Positions 1 to 8,708 of a DNA stretch of 64,000 nt are shown in pieces. Position 1 is the stretch's first letter, and the number at the start of each line of letters is the position of its first letter. A model generated the notes under the pieces. The model did no database searches. It was not told the DNA's origin and saw nothing but the letters and a program-made list of their open reading frames with translations. The position numbers and the translations under genes are program-made. Source of the DNA: Sulfurospirillum sp. SCADC (GTDB lineage Bacteria > Campylobacterota > Campylobacteria > Campylobacterales > Sulfurospirillaceae); assembly GCF_000743525.1 (NCBI RefSeq), contig NZ_JQGK01000013.1, positions 1-64,000 of the forward strand, read 5' to 3'.

Positions 1-2
1 AG

Positions 3-188
3 CAGAAGATGCTGATATTTGGTGAATATCTCAATCAAGATTACAAGAGCAATGTACATAAAAATGGCTTACCAAAAAATCAAAAAGAACTCAAAGACAC
101 TACGCAAAACTATATGCTAGAACTTCAAAAAAACACTCAAAAAATTGCTAACTTTTTCCAGCACCCGAGCGTTAAATATGCCAGTTGA
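3..188 (+). CDS. 3' end of an unrecognised gene (partial at window edge)
   Basis: An open frame runs from the left edge to a TGA at 186-188 and gives 61 residues ending in HPSVKYAS. It is rich in Lys, Asn and Gln and looks like a soluble helical C-terminus. I do not recognise the family. Its last 17 bases overlap the tail end of the antisense HigA-like fragment, which suggests that a rearrangement joined the two. The gene begins outside the window, so its function cannot be judged here. Confidence 0.45.
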   Translation, partial: QKMLIFGEYLNQDYKSNVHKNGLPKNQKELKDTTQNYMLELQKNTQKIANFFQHPSVKYAS

Positions 189-330
189 TTATTGATGTAT
201 TTTGATGGGGGAGTAATAAAATACCTAATTCATCAAATTCTTTAGTATTAGGCTCGACATCCATAAGTGCATCAATTCTTTGTAACACTAATGTATAATC
301 TTTTTCTGTTCTTATTGGTGTATTTTCCAT
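172..330 (-). pseudogene. Truncated HigA-type antitoxin (N-terminal fragment)
   Basis: A 52-codon frame on the minus strand starts at ATG 330-328 behind a good ribosome binding site (AGGAG, 7 nt upstream). It reads MENTPIRTEKDYTLVLQRID and continues ALMDVEPNTKEFDEL. This is the characteristic N-terminus of HigA-family (COG5499) antitoxins, in which PIRTE-DY...ALMDAEPGT-E-DEL is typical. The frame then departs from the family and stops, so the C-terminal DNA-binding HTH is missing. No intact HigB toxin is seen beside it. It is best read as a decayed remnant of a mobile toxin-antitoxin locus next to the hip operon. Family recognition is from memory of the motif. Confidence 0.6.
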
Positions 331-439
331 TTTATATCTCCTCTACGTTTATAGAGACATACAGTTGTCCTGAGTTGCCATTTTGCCAAATTATTACTAA
401 GTTTCTACTAGTCAAAACATACATTCCAACGACTGTAAA

Positions 440-502
440 TAATTCATATATATTTGTAATTAACAAACGAATAGTGCTATAATTACAAATATATATGAAT
501 TA
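440..502. promoter_or_regulatory. Promoter and large inverted-repeat operator of the hip operon
   Basis: Two perfect 23-bp inverted arms lie at 440-462 and 480-502, with a 17-bp spacer; each arm contains TATATATTTGTAATT or its complement. A promoter is embedded in them: TTGTAA (454-459) as -35, an 18-bp spacer, and TATAAT (478-483) as -10. The right arm ends at the AGGA ribosome binding site of hipA (ATG at 513). Such placement fits autorepression by a HipB-type antitoxin, as is known for hipBA loci. The protein that binds is inferred, not shown. Confidence 0.7.
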
Positions 503-512
503 GGATAACACT

Positions 513-1754
513 ATGCAAAAAGTATCCATTAATATTTTTGACCAACATGTGGCGGATATGTATCAAAATGATGATCGCATATTTTTAGAACAAGTTAATG
601 ATATGTGCCACAAAGTAAGCCCTTTACGATTATCTCCGACCATAAAAGAGATTGATACAACAACATTAGCGCATCTAGAAAAAGTGGCTGGCTTTATCAG
701 TGATTCATTACCTGGTAACTTCGGAAATGAAATCTTAAAGAATTTTTTTCTTCAAAATCGTCGCTCAAATCCAACGGTGAGTGATAAGCTGCTTTTTATA
801 GGCAATCGTGGGCTTGGTGCACTTACGTTTGAACCGTCTGTTATAAACGAAGACCACACGGAACATACACTCACGCTTAAGAGTATGTTTGAACAAGCAC
901 GAGAAATTCAACGTGGTGGACATTATCACGCTCTGCAAGATGTCTTTTTGGTAAGTGCACACTCTTTTGTGGGAGGAGCAAGAAGCAAAGCTGTTTGCGC
1001 GATAAATCTTGATACAAAAACTGTATTCTTAGGTGATCGTACAAAACCACTAGTAGACGGGTTAACACATGTCATTATTAAATACGATGATTCTGGAAAG
1101 AAAAAGTCAGTTTATTCAAAAATTGAATATATCTATTACAGCCTAGCAAAGCAATGTGGGCTTACTATGACAGATAGTTATCTCTTGGAAGCGGATGGAA
1201 AGCATCATTTTATAACAAAGCGATTTGATATTGAGCCAAATGCAAAAAGATACCATGTTCATTCGCTTGCCGGACTCTTGCACTTAGATTACAATATCCC
1301 ACGTGCGATAGGGTATGAGGATCTCTTGAGAGCGGCTGTTCAATTAGGAGCTCATAATAGTTTAAAACAACTCTTTCTACAAATGGCATTCAATTATATG
1401 TTTGTGAATCAAGATGATCATAGTCGAAATTTCTCATTTATGTGTGACAAAGATTTTAAATGGCGAGCAACTCCAGCATATGATCTTACTTTTGCGAAAG
1501 GCGGTGGACAAACCGTAGAGCATCAATTATCTCTTTACGGTAAACCACTATCTGAAATTGGCCTGGATGAAATTGCAGCTTTGTCGATGGAATTTTCTAT
1601 TGATATGGAATTTGTTGCTTCATCTTTGGAAGCGATGAAAAAAACGCGAGACATTGAATTACCAAAGCTTTTAAAAGAGTACGACGTAGATACTCCAAAA
1701 CAAGAACAGATTTTAGATGCCGTAAACAAAAGAACATTCATGGGGGCATTATAA
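513..1754 (+). CDS. hipA: HipA-family serine/threonine kinase toxin
   Basis: The 413-residue protein has the HipA layout. An N-terminal coupling domain carries GALTFEP. A glycine-rich loop, FVGGARSKA, corresponds to the HipA P-loop. The catalytic segment is DDHSRNFSF (D301, H303), and the metal-binding Asp lies in TPAYDL (D324). HipA kinases phosphorylate glutamyl-tRNA synthetase in Escherichia coli and halt translation; the target here is unknown. The start at 513 follows AGGA with good spacing. The stop overlaps the next ATG (TAATG), so translation is probably coupled to the downstream HTH gene. The gene order toxin-then-antitoxin is the reverse of E. coli hipBA. All catalytic residues I can check are present, so it is probably active. 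Confidence 0.88.
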   Translation: MQKVSINIFDQHVADMYQNDDRIFLEQVNDMCHKVSPLRLSPTIKEIDTTTLAHLEKVAGFISDSLPGNFGNEILKNFFLQNRRSNPTVSDKLLFIGNRGLGALTFEPSVINEDHTEHTLTLKSMFEQAREIQRGGHYHALQDVFLVSAHSFVGGARSKAVCAINLDTKTVFLGDRTKPLVDGLTHVIIKYDDSGKKKSVYSKIEYIYYSLAKQCGLTMTDSYLLEADGKHHFITKRFDIEPNAKRYHVHSLAGLLHLDYNIPRAIGYEDLLRAAVQLGAHNSLKQLFLQMAFNYMFVNQDDHSRNFSFMCDKDFKWRATPAYDLTFAKGGGQTVEHQLSLYGKPLSEIGLDEIAALSMEFSIDMEFVASSLEAMKKTRDIELPKLLKEYDVDTPKQEQILDAVNKRTFMGAL

Positions 1755-2134
1755 TGCAAAGTGACCTACTGAAAAAGTTAAAACACTCACAGCAAAACGC
1801 AAAGAAAATCGTAAAAAGAAGATTGACTCCGACAAGTACATTTGCAACACTAACCGATGATGAGATAGCCCAAGTTATAGCGATGCGAGCTAAAGAGTTG
1901 AGAGTAAAACAGGATAAAAAACAAAGAGAATTTAGTGCAGAAGCAGAACTCAGCTCACCAACGACGTATGCAAATTTTGAACAAAAAGGGACAATTTCTC
2001 TAGCCAATTTTATCAAGGTCATGCGAACATTTGGCCGATTGGAAGAGTTAGAAGCATTATTGAGACCAACCGTTAAAGAACAAATTGAAGATGTCAAAGC
2101 GAATATTCTCGTACCTAAGAAACGCGTTAGATAA
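1754..2134 (+). CDS. HipB-like XRE-family antitoxin/repressor
   Basis: The 126-residue protein has a basic N-terminal tail followed by a helix-turn-helix of XRE type at about residues 50-105 (QREFSAEAELSSPTTYANFE, then GTISLANFIKVMRTF). It directly follows hipA with a one-base overlap. By analogy with HipB it should bind and neutralise the kinase and repress the operon through the inverted repeat upstream of hipA. The N-terminal 45 residues have no counterpart in E. coli HipB, which is about 88 residues long. The pairing rests on context and the HTH; the details of neutralisation cannot be read from sequence. Confidence 0.75.
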   Translation: MQSDLLKKLKHSQQNAKKIVKRRLTPTSTFATLTDDEIAQVIAMRAKELRVKQDKKQREFSAEAELSSPTTYANFEQKGTISLANFIKVMRTFGRLEELEALLRPTVKEQIEDVKANILVPKKRVR

Positions 2135-2365
2135 CTCTGCACAAAAGTCATTTTTATCTTAGATTTTTCTAGTATCTTTCGCTCTTTTCACGTTACATGT
2201 AAAATGTTTTTTCTTTATTCTACCAAGCATTTTTACAACTCACATCAAAATAAATTTTATTTCTTAGGATTCGTAGTATTTTAAAAGCACCTAGCGGTGG
2301 GCTTCTATAATTTTTATTCAATTTTAGCTACTATTGAGTAAGATTTTACACGATACTGGACTCAA

Positions 2366-5005
2366 ATGGTTATGATACCTCATGTGCGTTTTATCATTTT
2401 TTGTGTCAAATGTATGGTGGGGATGTCTCTGCTATCGACGCATGCGTCCGCTATTAATGGTGAACATACAAAAGTGACATTGCAACTCTCTTGGTTTCAT
2501 CAATTCCAATTTGCAGGCTACTACGTTGCAAAGGAAAAAGGGTATTACAAAGAGGTGGGACTTGATGTTGAGATTATTCCTTTCCAATTTAGCGTCAATA
2601 GCGTTCATGACGTTGTAGCACAGAAAACAGATTTTGCTATCGGGCGAGAGACTTTGATCGTTGAGAGAGCACTTAATCAAAAAATTGTCGCCCTTTATGC
2701 CTTGTTTCAAACTTCGCCTTTGGTCTTTATCACAAAAGAATCGTCTGGCATTACCTCCTTACACCATTTTGCAAGCAAGCGCCTTATGGCAACATTGAAC
2801 GACTCTTCAGAAGTCTCTTTAAAAGCCATGCTCAACTCCCACCATCTAAAATCTCAAGATTACGCTTTTATCGAACATAGCCATAATATTAACGATTTGA
2901 TCGATGGAAAAGTCGATATTATGTCCGCGTATCTCTCTAAAGCGCCCTTTGATCTGAAACAACAAGGGATTGCGTACACGATTTTTCATCCCAAAGAGTA
3001 TGGGTTTGATATGTACAGTGATTTTTTATACACCAGCGAAACGCTCATCAAAAAAACCCCAAAGCTCGTTGAAGCCTTTAAGCAAGCCTCACTCAAAGGA
3101 TGGCAATACGCCTACTCGCATATTGAAGAGAGTGCCGAGCTTATTTTAGAGAAATACAACACCCAAAAGCTCTCCAAAGAGGCGTTAATCTATGAAGGAG
3201 AAGAGCTTAAAAAACTCTCATACTATCAAACTGAAACGCTTGGGAAAATGGATAAAAACAAGCTTCAAAGAATTTATGATCTCTACAATGTTATGGGGTA
3301 TATTCCCACAAAAATCAAGATTGAAGATTTTGTGCAAGACCGTTTTGGCGAGCTAAGTGACACAGAAAAAGCCTATTTGGAAGCAAAAAAAGAGATCAAA
3401 GTCTGTTCCGATCCCAATTGGATGCCATTTGAAAAAATTGAAAATGACAAACTAAAAGGGCTGAGTGTCGATTATCTCAATCTCATCGAACCGATCATAG
3501 GTATCCCCTTTACACTGGTTCCAACTGTCAGTTGGGACGACTCTTTACGGTATGCCAAAGAGCGCAAATGCGACATGTTTTCACTCGCCATGAGCACACC
3601 AGAGAATGAACGCTTTATGGATTATACTAAACCCTATCTCTCAACGCCCATTGTGATCGCGACCACCAATGATAAATTTTTTATTGCCAAAGTGGAAAAG
3701 ATCCTTGATAAAAAAATAGGTGTGGTGAAGGGCTATTCGCTCGTGGCATTACTGAAGCGTGAATACCCTACGATTCAGCTTATTGAGGTTAAAAACATTA
3801 AAGAGGGGCTTGAAAAAGTAGCCAGAGGCGAACTGTACGGTTATGTTGATAGCTTGATGACCGTGGGGTATATGATTCAAAAAGAGTATCCCACTATGTT
3901 GAAAATTGCGGGAAAATTGAATCAAACATGGAGTATGGGCTTTGCCGCACGCAATGATGAGCCTGAACTCGCTCAGATTTTGGAAAAAGCGTTAAGCACC
4001 CTCGATGAGAATACACAACAGTCTATTACTGCCAAATGGGTGAATATTCACTATGAAAATGGATTTGATTATGCTCTATTTTGGAAATTAGCCTTTGTGA
4101 TCCTCCTTCTTTTTATGCTAATGATTTATCGCTACCGAGTCATGCAACGCTACAACACCAAAATTAAAAAACACATCGAAGTGATCGACCAGTACGTACT
4201 TTTCATCAGTGCCAATAACGAAGGTATGATCACCAACGTTAGCGAAGCGCTGTGTCAACTCAGTGGCTATACCAAAGAGGAGCTCCTAGGAGAATCGGAA
4301 ACGATTTTAAACCATCCTGATGTTTCCACCAAACGGTTTGAAACGGTTTTAAGAGCAGTACTGAAAGCCCAAAATTGGGAAGGTGAGCTGAAAAGCATTA
4401 AAAAAGATGGTACGATTTATTGGGTTCATGCGCGTGTTTCGCCTATTGTCGCTAAAAATGGAATGATCCAAGGGTATAACAGTTTCAGGGTAGACATTAC
4501 CGATAAAAAGCGTATTGAAGAGATTTCGCAAACCGACCAACTGACCCAAATTTACAACCGCCTTTCGTTGGATCAACACTATCAAAAAGAGCTTTTACGG
4601 GCTTCTCGCACGCCTTCAAATCTCTTCTCTTTGATCTTAATCGACATTGACTATTTTAAAGACATTAACGACTCTTATGGGCACACCATGGGCGATACGA
4701 TTTTGGTGGAGCTGGCACAATTGATCAAACGGCACATCCGATCCATCGATATTTTTGGACGATGGGGTGGCGAAGAGTTTTTGATTATCTGCCCGAACAC
4801 CGCTCAAAAAGAGGCATTTCATCTGGCAGAAAAGCTACGCCTTATCATTGAGAAGCACTCTTTTGGAACGCATATCTTTCAAACATGCAGCTTTGGTGTC
4901 ACCCAATACCAAGAGCAAGACACCAAAGACAGCATGTTTATCCGCGCGGATAAAGCACTGTATGCCGCTAAAACAACCGGACGAAACAAGGTAATGGCAC
5001 TTTAA
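2366..5005 (+). CDS. Membrane diguanylate cyclase with two periplasmic binding domains, PAS and GGDEF
   Basis: The 879-residue protein starts with a signal-like segment (about 1-28). Next come an NMT1/THI5-like solute-binding domain (about 35-330, LSWFHQFQFAGYYVAKEKGY) and a family 3 solute-binding domain (about 345-570, SDPNWMPFEK). A transmembrane helix follows at about 573-593, then a PAS domain (about 600-720) and a GGDEF domain (about 725-879). The active site reads GGEEF and is preceded five residues earlier by RSID, a product-inhibition I-site, so it should make c-di-GMP and be feedback controlled. The two external domains suggest that a small periplasmic ligand, possibly a pyrimidine or amino acid, sets its activity. 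A TATAAT at 2308-2313 is a possible -10. The start codon is not certain because no strong ribosome site is visible. The 3' end overlaps the convergent fdh-like gene by 4 bp. Confidence 0.85.
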   Translation: MVMIPHVRFIIFCVKCMVGMSLLSTHASAINGEHTKVTLQLSWFHQFQFAGYYVAKEKGYYKEVGLDVEIIPFQFSVNSVHDVVAQKTDFAIGRETLIVERALNQKIVALYALFQTSPLVFITKESSGITSLHHFASKRLMATLNDSSEVSLKAMLNSHHLKSQDYAFIEHSHNINDLIDGKVDIMSAYLSKAPFDLKQQGIAYTIFHPKEYGFDMYSDFLYTSETLIKKTPKLVEAFKQASLKGWQYAYSHIEESAELILEKYNTQKLSKEALIYEGEELKKLSYYQTETLGKMDKNKLQRIYDLYNVMGYIPTKIKIEDFVQDRFGELSDTEKAYLEAKKEIKVCSDPNWMPFEKIENDKLKGLSVDYLNLIEPIIGIPFTLVPTVSWDDSLRYAKERKCDMFSLAMSTPENERFMDYTKPYLSTPIVIATTNDKFFIAKVEKILDKKIGVVKGYSLVALLKREYPTIQLIEVKNIKEGLEKVARGELYGYVDSLMTVGYMIQKEYPTMLKIAGKLNQTWSMGFAARNDEPELAQILEKALSTLDENTQQSITAKWVNIHYENGFDYALFWKLAFVILLLFMLMIYRYRVMQRYNTKIKKHIEVIDQYVLFISANNEGMITNVSEALCQLSGYTKEELLGESETILNHPDVSTKRFETVLRAVLKAQNWEGELKSIKKDGTIYWVHARVSPIVAKNGMIQGYNSFRVDITDKKRIEEISQTDQLTQIYNRLSLDQHYQKELLRASRTPSNLFSLILIDIDYFKDINDSYGHTMGDTILVELAQLIKRHIRSIDIFGRWGGEEFLIICPNTAQKEAFHLAEKLRLIIEKHSFGTHIFQTCSFGVTQYQEQDTKDSMFIRADKALYAAKTTGRNKVMAL

Positions 5006-7071
5006 TCGAGCACGGTTACAATGTCCACTTTGATCGACTTAAACGCTGCGGTTAAAATGAGTTCATCACATCTGTCACCAAAGAGGTTATTGATTTTTGA
5101 TGTGGCATGATGAAAGGTGCAAAACAATGTTTTGGGTTTGACTTTATCGGTAAACTTGACTGTGAGTGGAGCGCTTTGCCCAAACTCGGTTTTTAATATG
5201 ACTTTTTCACTGGTAAAATCCATCGCATCGTCTTCATGCACTAACAGTATCGTTTCGTCATAACGTTTATGAAGCTTTTCGCAGCGACTGGTTTGCGAAG
5301 CGTTGTTATACTGTGCTAGTGTTCGACCTGTGGTGAGATGATAGCCTGTGAGTCTTTTTTCGTGTATCTCTTGCACCATGCCTCGCAGTTCGTATTGGTG
5401 GTAGTGAAACTCACCATAGCCATCTTCCGTTCGGAAGTCGAGTTGATGTAAGATCGGTGTATCTTCGGTGTGGACGGGCCATTGGAGTCCACGAACGCGG
5501 TGACGCTCTAAACGGTTGTAGCTTGCCCCTGAAAAACGTCGGTACGCCACTTCTCGCACCTCGTTCCAAATCTGCTTTGAGTCTTCATACGCATATTCTC
5601 CGCCCATTTTATTATCGAGCAATTTGATCACTTCCCAATCATCGGGCAAATCAGACGTTACAAGTGGTTGAGAAAGGTGAAGACGGCGCATCGCGTTGAC
5701 ATACACGCCTGTTTTTTCATAAGCGGATTTCACGCCGATGACGATGTCGGCTCGGTTGGCAATTTCGGTCATAAAAAGTTCTTGCACCATGATGAATTCG
5801 ACGTTATCCAACGCACGATTGACTTTGTTGCTGTTGGGGTGAACATGGGTGAGGTCTTCGCCCATATTAAGTACCGCTTTAATGCGACCTTCCAACATCT
5901 CATCGACCAACTGTGGTGTCATCAATCCAATCTCTTTGGGTGTTTGATAATCGGGGTCGTAATACGGAAGCATGCCCATATCACACGCACCTTGGACGTT
6001 GTTTTGTCCACGAAGGGGCATCAGTCCTGCACCTTGTTTGCCGATGTTTCCTGTCATGAGGGCTAAATGCGTTATCGCCATCACGGCATACGAGCCATCA
6101 ACGTGTTCGGTAATGCCTAAACCCCAAAAGATCATGGATCGTTTGAGTGCGTATTCACGCGCTACTTTAGGAATCAGCTTGCTAAGACTTTCATAGCCTT
6201 CAATGTGCTCAAAATACTTTGGATTCGCATACGGGTCATTCAAAATCTTCTCTTTAAATGCTTCAAACCCTTTGGTACGATCGACTAGAAAATGTTCATT
6301 GTAAAGCTCTTCGGTGATGATAACGTACGCCAACATATTTAAAACAAGCAAATTGGCTTCATGCGGCATGATGCCTTTGTATTTGGCAAAGCGGTGCAGG
6401 GTGATTTCGCGCACATCAAAAACGGCTAGATTATCGTGTTTACTTGCCATATCGACGATGCGGTTGGAGATAATCGGATGTGCTTCGGTGGTGTTGGAGC
6501 CAAAAACAATCATAAATTCCGCGTTATAGATGTCATTGTACGGATTGGTTGCCGCACCCTCACCGATGGTCGTACGCATACCTTTGAGGCTTGGAGAGTG
6601 GCAAATGCGTGCGCAGTTATCGACATGCGGAGAGTTTAGCGTATGACGGGTAAATTTTTGAAGCAGGTACGAACTTTCACACGATGTGCGTGCCCCTCCG
6701 ATGGAGCAGATGCTTTTTTGCCCGTATCTTGCTTGAATCTCTTGGAGCTTCATCGCCGCCGCCGTTGTCGCACCCTCTAGGGTTGTCTCAAACCATACGT
6801 CATCTAAAGGCGTTAGTGTCGAAGCGATGGTTTGGGCTATCCAGGGATTTTTTTCTAAAAAACTTTTTTGAATGCGGGGAATTCTTAGCCTATCGGGGGC
6901 ATTTAAAAATTCATAGCCGTATTTGCCTTTGACACACAGATTGCCCTCTGAGACCACACCCTCAGGGTGAGCGAAAATGCTTTGAATTTTATTGTCTTTG
7001 ACATTAGCGGCAATGTCGCATCCCACACCGCAATAGGTACAAACGCTGTCTATGACTTCAACGTGTTCCAT
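5002..7071 (-). CDS. Formate-dehydrogenase-like molybdopterin oxidoreductase, catalytic subunit
   Basis: The 689-residue protein is a Mo/W-bis-MGD oxidoreductase. It has an N-terminal 4Fe-4S site (C11, C14, C18, C46 in CTYCGVGCD...CVKG). The active-site stretch is DNCARICHSPS, with C157 at the place of the Sec/Cys metal ligand of formate dehydrogenases and H158 beside it. A molybdopterin-binding C-terminus follows. There is no twin-arginine signal, so it is cytoplasmic. It should oxidise formate or reduce CO2, but no electron-transfer subunit is encoded here. A 94-residue gene lies 2 bp upstream in the same direction. Related cytoplasmic enzymes work with separate flavoprotein or ferredoxin partners. 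Assimilatory nitrate reductases share the fold but have a different active-site context. The ribosome site AAAGGTG supports the start at 7071. Confidence 0.82.
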   Translation of the reverse strand: MEHVEVIDSVCTYCGVGCDIAANVKDNKIQSIFAHPEGVVSEGNLCVKGKYGYEFLNAPDRLRIPRIQKSFLEKNPWIAQTIASTLTPLDDVWFETTLEGATTAAAMKLQEIQARYGQKSICSIGGARTSCESSYLLQKFTRHTLNSPHVDNCARICHSPSLKGMRTTIGEGAATNPYNDIYNAEFMIVFGSNTTEAHPIISNRIVDMASKHDNLAVFDVREITLHRFAKYKGIMPHEANLLVLNMLAYVIITEELYNEHFLVDRTKGFEAFKEKILNDPYANPKYFEHIEGYESLSKLIPKVAREYALKRSMIFWGLGITEHVDGSYAVMAITHLALMTGNIGKQGAGLMPLRGQNNVQGACDMGMLPYYDPDYQTPKEIGLMTPQLVDEMLEGRIKAVLNMGEDLTHVHPNSNKVNRALDNVEFIMVQELFMTEIANRADIVIGVKSAYEKTGVYVNAMRRLHLSQPLVTSDLPDDWEVIKLLDNKMGGEYAYEDSKQIWNEVREVAYRRFSGASYNRLERHRVRGLQWPVHTEDTPILHQLDFRTEDGYGEFHYHQYELRGMVQEIHEKRLTGYHLTTGRTLAQYNNASQTSRCEKLHKRYDETILLVHEDDAMDFTSEKVILKTEFGQSAPLTVKFTDKVKPKTLFCTFHHATSKINNLFGDRCDELILTAAFKSIKVDIVTVLD

Positions 7072-7073
7072 GT

Positions 7074-7358
7074 TTATTCACCTTTGGTATAGAAAAAGTC
7101 TCCATGAACAGACTCATTTTTGATCTTTTTAATGGCACTGGCTTTGAGCGCATCGTAACGTGTTGCGTCTATCTTTTGCTCGCTCATCGTGACGCTTTTA
7201 TCTTTGCCACAAGCTTCCGTGTTGAGCACTTCACACTCTTTTTTGGTCAATCTTTTTTTTAAAAGCAGTGCCAACTCTTCATCGCTTTTGGTAAGAGGGC
7301 GTTTCTCTCCCATAACCATTAAAATAATTTTTCGTGCTTCCAATTCGTTTAATTTCAT
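7074..7358 (-). CDS. Small hypothetical protein paired with the fdh-like gene
   Basis: The 94-residue charged protein (MKLNELEARKIILMVMGEKR...) has no membrane segment or signal. It ends 2 bp before the start of the formate-dehydrogenase-like gene and is surely co-transcribed with it. Two cysteines (in KKECEVLNTEACGK) are too few for an iron-sulfur cluster domain. I do not recognise the family. Its position suggests an accessory or assembly protein for the molybdoenzyme, but this is inference from linkage only. Confidence 0.6.
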   Translation of the reverse strand: MKLNELEARKIILMVMGEKRPLTKSDEELALLLKKRLTKKECEVLNTEACGKDKSVTMSEQKIDATRYDALKASAIKKIKNESVHGDFFYTKGE

Positions 7359-7421
7359 GCCAGCTCCACTGAGTAATTGTGTGTATTATAGCCTAACGAA
7401 ACTTTTGCTATACTCTAAGCC

Positions 7422-8708
7422 ATGGAAAAACATACACTCAACTCACATTACGATGTCATCATCGTAGGTTCAGGTCCAGCGGGGCTTGGTGCGGCGTTTA
7501 AGCTTGCGGAAAATTCAACATATTCCATTTTACTCGTTGAAAAAAAGAAGATAAGCTCAGGCGGACTTCGCAATGACTGTAAGCAAAATTACACCTATCC
7601 TGTGGGATTTCCCTATGAGCATTGGAGTAAAGAAGAGGCTGATGCGTTGCTCATCGAGGTTGCGACACATCTTCATCCTAAAATCGAGCCTAAAATCAAT
7701 CTTGAAAAATACATCAACCGTGCGAAAAAGATAGGCGTTGAGATTCTAAGCATCGACCAAGCCCATGTGGGAACCGACAAATCTTCCGCGCTTATTGGGG
7801 ACTTGGTTGAGAAACTCAAATCTTTACATGTAAGCATTGCGCTTAAAACTGAAGTGAAAGAGGTGAGCGAAAAACGCAAGCAAATCACCTTAGAAAATGG
7901 AGACGTTATCACCTTCAATGCGCTCATTTTAGCCCCAGGCAGAGCCGATTATGATTGGTTGCAAGAACAGATGGACAGGCTTGGCATTGCGTATCATGAC
8001 AACATCGTGGACATTGGTGTGCGGATTGAAACGAGGGAAGAGAATTATCCCATTGTGCGGGATTACTATGACCCTAAGATTTTGTTTCCCAAAAAAGTGC
8101 GTACCTTTTGCACCAACTCAGGGTGTGCGCACATCGTGCGTGAAAAATACAAAGGCTACTACTCGATCAACGGACACTCCCTCTCTCGTGAGAATGAGCG
8201 CAATAACTTGGTCAATTTTGCGATGCTCAAAACCATTCGTTTAACCGAGCCTGTGGTGAGTGGTCAGCAGTTTGGAAAGATACTCGGCGAAATGGTGATG
8301 CAACTGAGCGGTGGTTCTGTCATCATGCAACGGGTGGGGGATTTTCGTATGGGTGTGCGCTCTAAAGTAGAGACGTTTAACAATGACTTGTACGACTTTG
8401 AACCCACGCTTAAAAGTGCCGTAGCAGGCGATTTGTCCTTGTGTATGCCCGCTAAAATCTTGCGAGACATCTGGAAATCTCTCAAGATGCTAGACACCAT
8501 CATTCCTGGCGTTCTTCACCCTTCCACCATCATCTATTACCCCGAAATCAAAACCTACTCCAATAAACCCGAATTTATCGATAAACACTTTTGTGTGAAA
8601 GAAGGCTACTACATCATCGGAGACGGCGCAGGAACAAGCAGAGGCATCACCGCAGCGTGGGCGTCGGGTATTCGTGCGGCTTTGGGTATTTTAAAGGAGA
8701 GGGCATGA
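7422..8708 (+). CDS. FAD-dependent oxidoreductase (COG2509-like), overlapping cas9
   Basis: The 428-residue protein begins with a Rossmann dinucleotide motif (VIIVGSGPAGLGAAF, residues about 12-26). It ends with a second FAD-contacting segment, GYYIIGDGAGTSRGITAAW, typical of uncharacterised FAD-dependent dehydrogenases related to COG2509. The substrate is unknown. The divergent fdh-like operon starts 63 bp away, so both promoters lie in 7359-7421. The last four bases are ATGA: the cas9 start codon (8705-8707) overlaps this gene's TGA. This arrangement gives translational coupling and implies a shared transcript with the CRISPR genes. I see no domain that ties it to CRISPR immunity; it may simply be the chromosomal flank whose promoter drives cas9. 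Confidence 0.8.
   Translation: MEKHTLNSHYDVIIVGSGPAGLGAAFKLAENSTYSILLVEKKKISSGGLRNDCKQNYTYPVGFPYEHWSKEEADALLIEVATHLHPKIEPKINLEKYINRAKKIGVEILSIDQAHVGTDKSSALIGDLVEKLKSLHVSIALKTEVKEVSEKRKQITLENGDVITFNALILAPGRADYDWLQEQMDRLGIAYHDNIVDIGVRIETREENYPIVRDYYDPKILFPKKVRTFCTNSGCAHIVREKYKGYYSINGHSLSRENERNNLVNFAMLKTIRLTEPVVSGQQFGKILGEMVMQLSGGSVIMQRVGDFRMGVRSKVETFNNDLYDFEPTLKSAVAGDLSLCMPAKILRDIWKSLKMLDTIIPGVLHPSTIIYYPEIKTYSNKPEFIDKHFCVKEGYYIIGDGAGTSRGITAAWASGIRAALGILKERA

Noticed and set aside
331-480. A minus-strand open frame upstream of the HigA fragment that might be HigB
   Set aside because: Its end (NLVIIWQNGNSGQLYVSINV) does not match HigB, and it runs through the hip operator.
267-482. 71-codon plus-strand frame before hipA
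   Set aside because: It lies antisense to the HigA fragment and across the operator, and has no ribosome site or recognisable content.
5668-6196. Plus-strand frames of 74-132 codons opposite the formate-dehydrogenase-like gene
   Set aside because: They are antisense shadows of a conserved gene with intact motifs.
8591-8704. Upstream extension of the cas9 frame by 38 codons
   Set aside because: It lies inside the FAD oxidoreductase gene, is Arg/His-rich, and the family N-terminus begins at 8705.
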